Shown here: in pieces, positions 44,775 through 49,333 of the stretch
Layout: the number at the start of each line of letters is the position of its first letter
Numbering within the stretch: the stretch's first letter is position 1
From: an uncultured Methanobrevibacter sp.
GTDB lineage: Archaea; Methanobacteriota; Methanobacteria; Methanobacteriales; Methanobacteriaceae
Assembly: GCA_900314635.1 (NCBI GenBank)
Contig: OMVY01000014.1
Location: 1 to 49,333, forward strand
Reading direction: 5' to 3'
Length of the DNA: 49,333 nucleotides
Made by a program: the position numbers and the translations under genes
Notes under the pieces: generated by a model
Told to the model about the DNA's origin: nothing
Databases searched by the model: none
What the model saw: the letters and a program-made list of their open reading frames with translations, nothing else

Positions 44775-44889
44775 TCTTTTTCTAAAACCCTAATTTTCAT
44801 AATTTTACATTTTTCTGAGAAAATCATCGATATAATATTAAACTATTTAAAATACACAATCATTTTTAATATAACTACACTAGAAATTA

Positions 44890-46014
44890 TCAAATACTTT
44901 CTTCATCCACTAGTTTTAAAGCTTCCTCAATGACTTTCCACATATCAAAATATTGATACATTCCAAGTCTTCCACCAAATATTACATTTTCTTCCTTTTC
45001 TGCCACTTCCTTATATTTCTCGTAGAGTGCGGAATTCTTCTCATCATTTACTGGATAATACGCTTCTTGGCCTTTTTCCCATTGTTTTGGATATTCTCGA
45101 GTAATAATTGTTTTATCTGAATCCTTATCTGTTCCCAGTTCATTTGCCGGAATTTCAAAATGCTTGTGTTCAATAATTCGAGTGAAAGGAGTCTCTGCAT
45201 CTGTATAATTAATGACGGCATTTCCCTGATAGTTGTTGGTGTCCAGAGTTTCTGATTCAAATTTCAATCCCCTGTATTCAAGCTCTCCAAAGCAGTAGTC
45301 AAAGTACTGATCTATCATTCCAGTAAATAGGATCTTGTCTGCCATTTCCATGTATTCTTCTTTTTTGTCAAAGAAATCAGTATTCAATCTGACTTCTATA
45401 CCTTCTAAAAGTTTTTCTATGATTTTAGTATATCCTCCAATAGGTATTCCCTGATAGGAATCATTGAAGTAGTTGTTGTCATAGGTAAATCTTACAGGCA
45501 GTCGTTTGATAATGAAAGAAGGTAATTCTGTACATTCCTTGCCCCATTGCTTCTGGGTATAGCCTTTAACAAGCTTTTCATAGATATCATTTCCAATCAA
45601 TGAAATAGCTTGCTCTTCAAGGTTCTTAGGTTCCTTAATACCAGATTCTTTTTTCTGCTCTTCAATTTTTGCTTTGGCTTCCTCTGGAGTTCTGACTCCC
45701 CACATCTGGTAAAAGGTGTTCATATTGAAAGGAAGGTTGTATAATTCGCCCTTATAATTAGCAACAGGTGAGTTTGTGTAACGGTTGAATTCAGCAAATT
45801 GATTGATGTAATTCCAGACTTCCTTATTTGAAGTGTGGAATATATGTGCACCATATTTATGGACATTTATTCCCTCTTTTTCTTCTGTGTATACATTTCC
45901 ACCAATATGGTCACGTCTTTCGATTATCAGACATTTTTTACCTTTTTTAGTCATTTCATGTGCAAATACTGAGCCGAACAGGCCGGAACCTACTATTAAA
46001 TAATCATATTTCAT
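44890..46014 (-). CDS. glf: UDP-galactopyranose mutase
   Basis: A flavoprotein interconverting UDP-galactopyranose and UDP-galactofuranose, for surface polysaccharide. The length of 374 is typical. The FAD-binding start YDYLIVGSGLFGSVFAHE and RRDHIGGNVYTE are diagnostic, as are YGAHIFHTSNKEVW, NLPFNMNTFYQMWG, the LPSFIIKRLPVRFTYDNNYFND active-site region, and GRLGMYQYFDMWKVI. GAGATG lies before the ATG. It follows the GT2 fusion gene by 86 bp on the same strand, suggesting they build a galactofuranose-containing glycan together. Confidence 0.95.
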   Translation of the reverse strand: MKYDYLIVGSGLFGSVFAHEMTKKGKKCLIIERRDHIGGNVYTEEKEGINVHKYGAHIFHTSNKEVWNYINQFAEFNRYTNSPVANYKGELYNLPFNMNTFYQMWGVRTPEEAKAKIEEQKKESGIKEPKNLEEQAISLIGNDIYEKLVKGYTQKQWGKECTELPSFIIKRLPVRFTYDNNYFNDSYQGIPIGGYTKIIEKLLEGIEVRLNTDFFDKKEEYMEMADKILFTGMIDQYFDYCFGELEYRGLKFESETLDTNNYQGNAVINYTDAETPFTRIIEHKHFEIPANELGTDKDSDKTIITREYPKQWEKGQEAYYPVNDEKNSALYEKYKEVAEKEENVIFGGRLGMYQYFDMWKVIEEALKLVDEESI

Positions 46015-46100
46015 TTTTACATCTCGAAGTATAATTCTTAAAAAAAATCAGATTAAATATTTTACCTTAGGTCAAATATAAACACGATTTTATATTGCAA

Positions 46101-49100
46101 TTAAAACCAAGAAACAAACCTATATCCACTGGAGCAAATCACATACTGTTCTTTAAGGCCAGTGCTTTTGAAATTGTAAAATTCAATTTTCTTCTCTCTT
46201 AATAATTCTTCTACACGAGCCATGGTATTCTTCTCGCCTTGCCTATCATAATCATCAATTATAATTACAAATTCATCTGCCAGATTATTATCAATTAAAG
46301 ACCAAACATTTGATCTTGAATACTCCAGTTCATGAAATTCGGGCTCTGAAATAAATCCCTGAGGCCCATCGATAATTATTAAATCAAATTTATTATCTCC
46401 AGTCGCTTCATCAAAATCTTTAAATCTTAAATTTTCTGTGTCATTATAAGTAAAAGTTTCCACATCTCTTTGTACTATATCCACATTGCTTTCAATATTT
46501 AATTTGTTTGAAAAATTATCAATCCAAAGCTGGTCGCCTTCAATAATTAATAAATGTGAATCATTGTAGTATTTAGCATATTGAGTAGTCATTTTAGAAG
46601 TCTGACCTAATCCCAACTCCAAAATATTCTTGGGCTGAACTTCATCCAGTATCCTATACAAAGTGTACATAAATGAATAGTTTGAAGCAGAATTATTTAA
46701 AGAGAAATTCTTTTTACTTAACCAGACTGATTCCTTTACAGTGTCATTGAAAATTTGAGCATAATTTATTTCCTTAACCCTATAGGTTATTTCCTTAATT
46801 CTTTTTAATTCTTCATTATGATTTACATCATTTTTAACCACGCCTTTTTTAATCAAATCAGCTGAGATTAAAAGGTCATTGATTTTAGATTCATATTTTT
46901 TATGAGATTCTTTCAATTCTTCAGATTTGAATGACAATTCATTTTTGACTTCTTCAAGCTCTTTTTTAGAATCTTTTAATTCCTTATTCAATTTTTTTTC
47001 TCTTTTTGTAGATTTTTTAAGTTCTTTAGTCAATTTATTATGCTCTTTTTTATAAAAAGTATAACTACCACTTTTATTTAACAATCTTTCTTTTAATGAC
47101 ATTCTTCCAGCACCTTTAGTCATTCTTAAGGGTTTAGTGATTTTCCAACTTTTGGAATTTTTCATAGCATTATTTTCTTTTTCTAATTTTTTGATTTTTT
47201 TCTTCAACCTTTTTTTATCTTTTTTAAGAGATTTATTTTTCTTATTTAACTCAAATAAGTCCATTGATAAATCAAATTCTTTTAAATTATCAGATTTTAA
47301 TACATTAATTAATAAATGTTTATTTTTAAACCATAACATGTCCATATATCTATTTAGTAATTTTTCATCATCCTCAATTAGTTTAAAATTCTCTTTAATC
47401 TTATAAAAGAAATCTTCCCTATATTCATCTTCAACTTTCTCAAACCAATGAAAAATAGAGTGAATCTTAAAATTATACAAACGTTCTTCAAATATATCGA
47501 ATAAATCATAGCTCTTGAAAACATCAATCACTTGATCTGCTACTTGAATAGTATCTGAATATTTTTCATAGTGAGAAGCAGTTGTAGAGCCTTCTCTACG
47601 TCTCCTTTTATAATAATGTTTTCTAATGAAATACACTCTTTTTGCAGCTAAAAAAACTTTAAAGAAGAAAACATTGTCTTCAAATTTCAATCCTTCAGGG
47701 AATCTAGCATCTATTCTTGAAAGGAATTTTCTATTAAATAATTTATTGCATGGGCTTACTGCAACAGAAATTGTTTTACTGGATAAATCATTATAATTAA
47801 ACACCTTGTCTCCAACCATTTCAGTTATAAAGTCCATATTATAATAATCAATTTCAGAATATACCTTGGTTACATCATCATAATTTATTAACTGAAACAT
47901 AACAAAATCCAAATATTTCTCTTCACAACAATTATATGTTTCTTCTAAAGTATTTAAGTCTAAAAAGTCATCAGAATCCATGAAATAGACATATTCCCCT
48001 CTAGCCAATTCTATCGCCCTGTTTCGAGCAGCACCCTGACCTTTATTGGATTGAGTTAATACTTGAATCCTATTGTCTTTTTCTGCATAAGATTCTAAAA
48101 TATTCAATGAATTATCTGTAGATCCATCATCAATGCAAATGAGTTCAATTTCTTTAAGTGTTTGATTTAAAACGCTATCCAAACATTGTGGTAAATATTT
48201 TTCTGTGTTGTAAACTGGAAGAATAACTGATATTTTAAGTTTTGAGTCTTTTTCTTTTTCTGGAATCGGTTCTGCTCCTTGAGTTAATCTATAATAATTA
48301 TAGGAAGTTGACTCTAAAACCGAATTGTATTTTTTTAAAGTATTAGGTTTAATTTCAATACTGTTTAAGTCCATTTTAGAAAATTCATCTTTAGCAAGCT
48401 CATAATATTCTTCGAAATTACATGAAATAATATAGTTTGTAATTTGAGTAATTTTAAAGTTGTAGAATTCATTTATAAACTCCTCAAAATACCCTTCATC
48501 TTTTAAAAACTCTTCAATTAAGTCACAAATCCTAAAAATGTCTATTTGGTTGGATTTAGTATTATTTACAGAATTAGGGTTAGACAGTCTATAATGATAA
48601 AAATACTCAGGTACAAAAGATATTTTTTTAGCTCGAATCATTGATTTAACGTGGAATGGAGTGTCATCAAAAGCAACGTCCAAATCAAAACGGAAATTAT
48701 CATATCGATCTAAAAATTCTTTTTTATAAAGCTTTGACCAAGGAGCAAAGGAAGCATTTAAAACATAATGTTTGACATCATGATAATCAAAAGTAAAATT
48801 ATCAAAATCTGCTCCTTTAAATACTTTATCAAAATCAAATCCGGGGTTGCTGTAATCTACAGGTTCACCATCTCTAAATCGAGCAATTTTAAAAATCACC
48901 AAGTCAGAATCATTATTTACAGCATTTTTATATAATTTTTCGAATGCATTAGGCAAAATGTAGTCATCCGGATCAAAGAAATATATGTAATCCCCTTTTG
49001 CATTATCTAAAGCCATATTTCTTGCAGAACCACATCCTCCATTAGGTTTGGAAATAACTTTAACACGTTCATCATTACTTGCAAAAACATTTAACATCTC

Positions 49101-49234
49101 AAGAGAATTGTCTGTTGAGCCATCATTCACACAAACCATTTCAAAATTAGCAAAAGTTTGATTCAATACACTTTCCATTGCTTCTTTAAGGAAAGGTTCA
49201 GCATTATAAACAGGAACGACAACAGATATTTTAG
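46101..49234 (-). CDS. GT2-GT2-coiled-coil-methyltransferase fusion, 5' end disrupted by an IS
   Basis: In frame from 49232 the sequence encodes KISVVVPVYNAEPFLKEA, then MESVLNQTF (ATG at 49178), to a total of about 1043 residues. Domain 1 (GT-A) has VCVNDGSTDNS and FFDPDDY. Domain 2 (about 314-600) has KISVILPVYNTEKYLPQCLD, CIDDGSTDNS and MDSDDFLD. A coiled coil follows (about 640-795) with the SWKITKPLR motif, and a C-terminal class I methyltransferase-like fold (about 845-1025) with ILELGLGQTS and FDLIIIDGPQG. It probably builds and methylates a glycan. No start codon lies between the ATG at 49178 and the TGA within the IS terminus, so translation from 49178 would lack the domain 1 nucleotide-binding strand. 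Partial. Confidence 0.8.
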
Positions 49235-49333
49235 GGGACTGTCACAAATTTGGGTGATTTTTCAACAAATCAGTTTTCCATCCCAAAATCTTAATTTAAG
49301 ACCAAATCGTGTCAATACTCCCTCAAAAGTTCT
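49235..49333. mobile_element. Terminal end of an insertion sequence (continues past the window)
   Basis: Begins GGGACTGTCACAAATTTGGG and reaches TGATTTTTC, the same terminus as at 138 reading left. The remaining 70 bases have no coding frame. It has inserted into the GT2 fusion gene next to the KISVVV codons, and its in-frame TGA blocks read-through into that gene. Confidence 0.75.

Overview
The window is AT-rich archaeal DNA, most likely a gut Methanobrevibacter (order Methanobacteriales). Supporting genes are F420-dependent methylene-H4MPT dehydrogenase (mtd), a CfbB/CbiA-type amidase of the F430/corrinoid branch, CTP-dependent archaeal riboflavin kinase (ribK), GatA, TrpB2 with TRP boxes, DUF63 and DUF1786 proteins, GGTG/GGAGG-type Shine-Dalgarno sites and archaeal TATA boxes. 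A bile salt hydrolase (39578-40555) points to an animal gut. The genus is inferred from gene content, not from an rRNA gene.

Layout. Positions 1-138 and 49235-49333 carry matching inverted termini of an insertion sequence, so the window looks like a contig ending in IS copies. 0.3-5 kb: iron-sulfur flavoprotein, polysaccharide flippase, ModE-type regulator, ferredoxin, hisB. 5-19 kb: mtd, a YitT-like membrane protein, a GT-B protein, an AbrB/coiled-coil protein in a motif-rich gene-poor stretch, cfbB, a radical SAM/helix-hairpin-helix protein, leuA, DUF63, a PHP phosphoesterase and DUF1786. 19-23 kb: trpB2 with TRP boxes, then a ParA ATPase preceded by about 260 bp of TATAACTTA-type repeats and followed by a protein that has the ParB N-terminal peptide but no ParB CTPase domain or HTH. 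23-32 kb: YbjQ, a second radical SAM protein, a methyltransferase behind a perfect TTAGGT palindrome, a zinc-ribbon protein, a P-type-ATPase-like HAD protein, gatA, a coiled-coil protein, ribK and a GpgS-like glycosyltransferase with an external domain.

32.2-34.7 kb holds three tandem copies of a two-gene module: an unrecognised protein followed by a HEPN-domain protein. One copy is intact and two are decayed. 35-40.6 kb: purine permease, Tex, bile salt hydrolase. 40.7-49.2 kb: a cell-surface polysaccharide region with a frameshifted GtrA flippase, a GtrB-like transferase, a large GT-C-like membrane protein, UDP-galactopyranose mutase, and a GT2-GT2-coiled-coil-methyltransferase fusion whose 5' end is cut off by the right-hand IS. 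Related hairpin repeats bracket the gtr-like trio.

The best candidates for undescribed biology are the ParA/ParB-peptide/repeat-array locus and the HEPN two-gene array. No tRNA, rRNA or CRISPR array was found.
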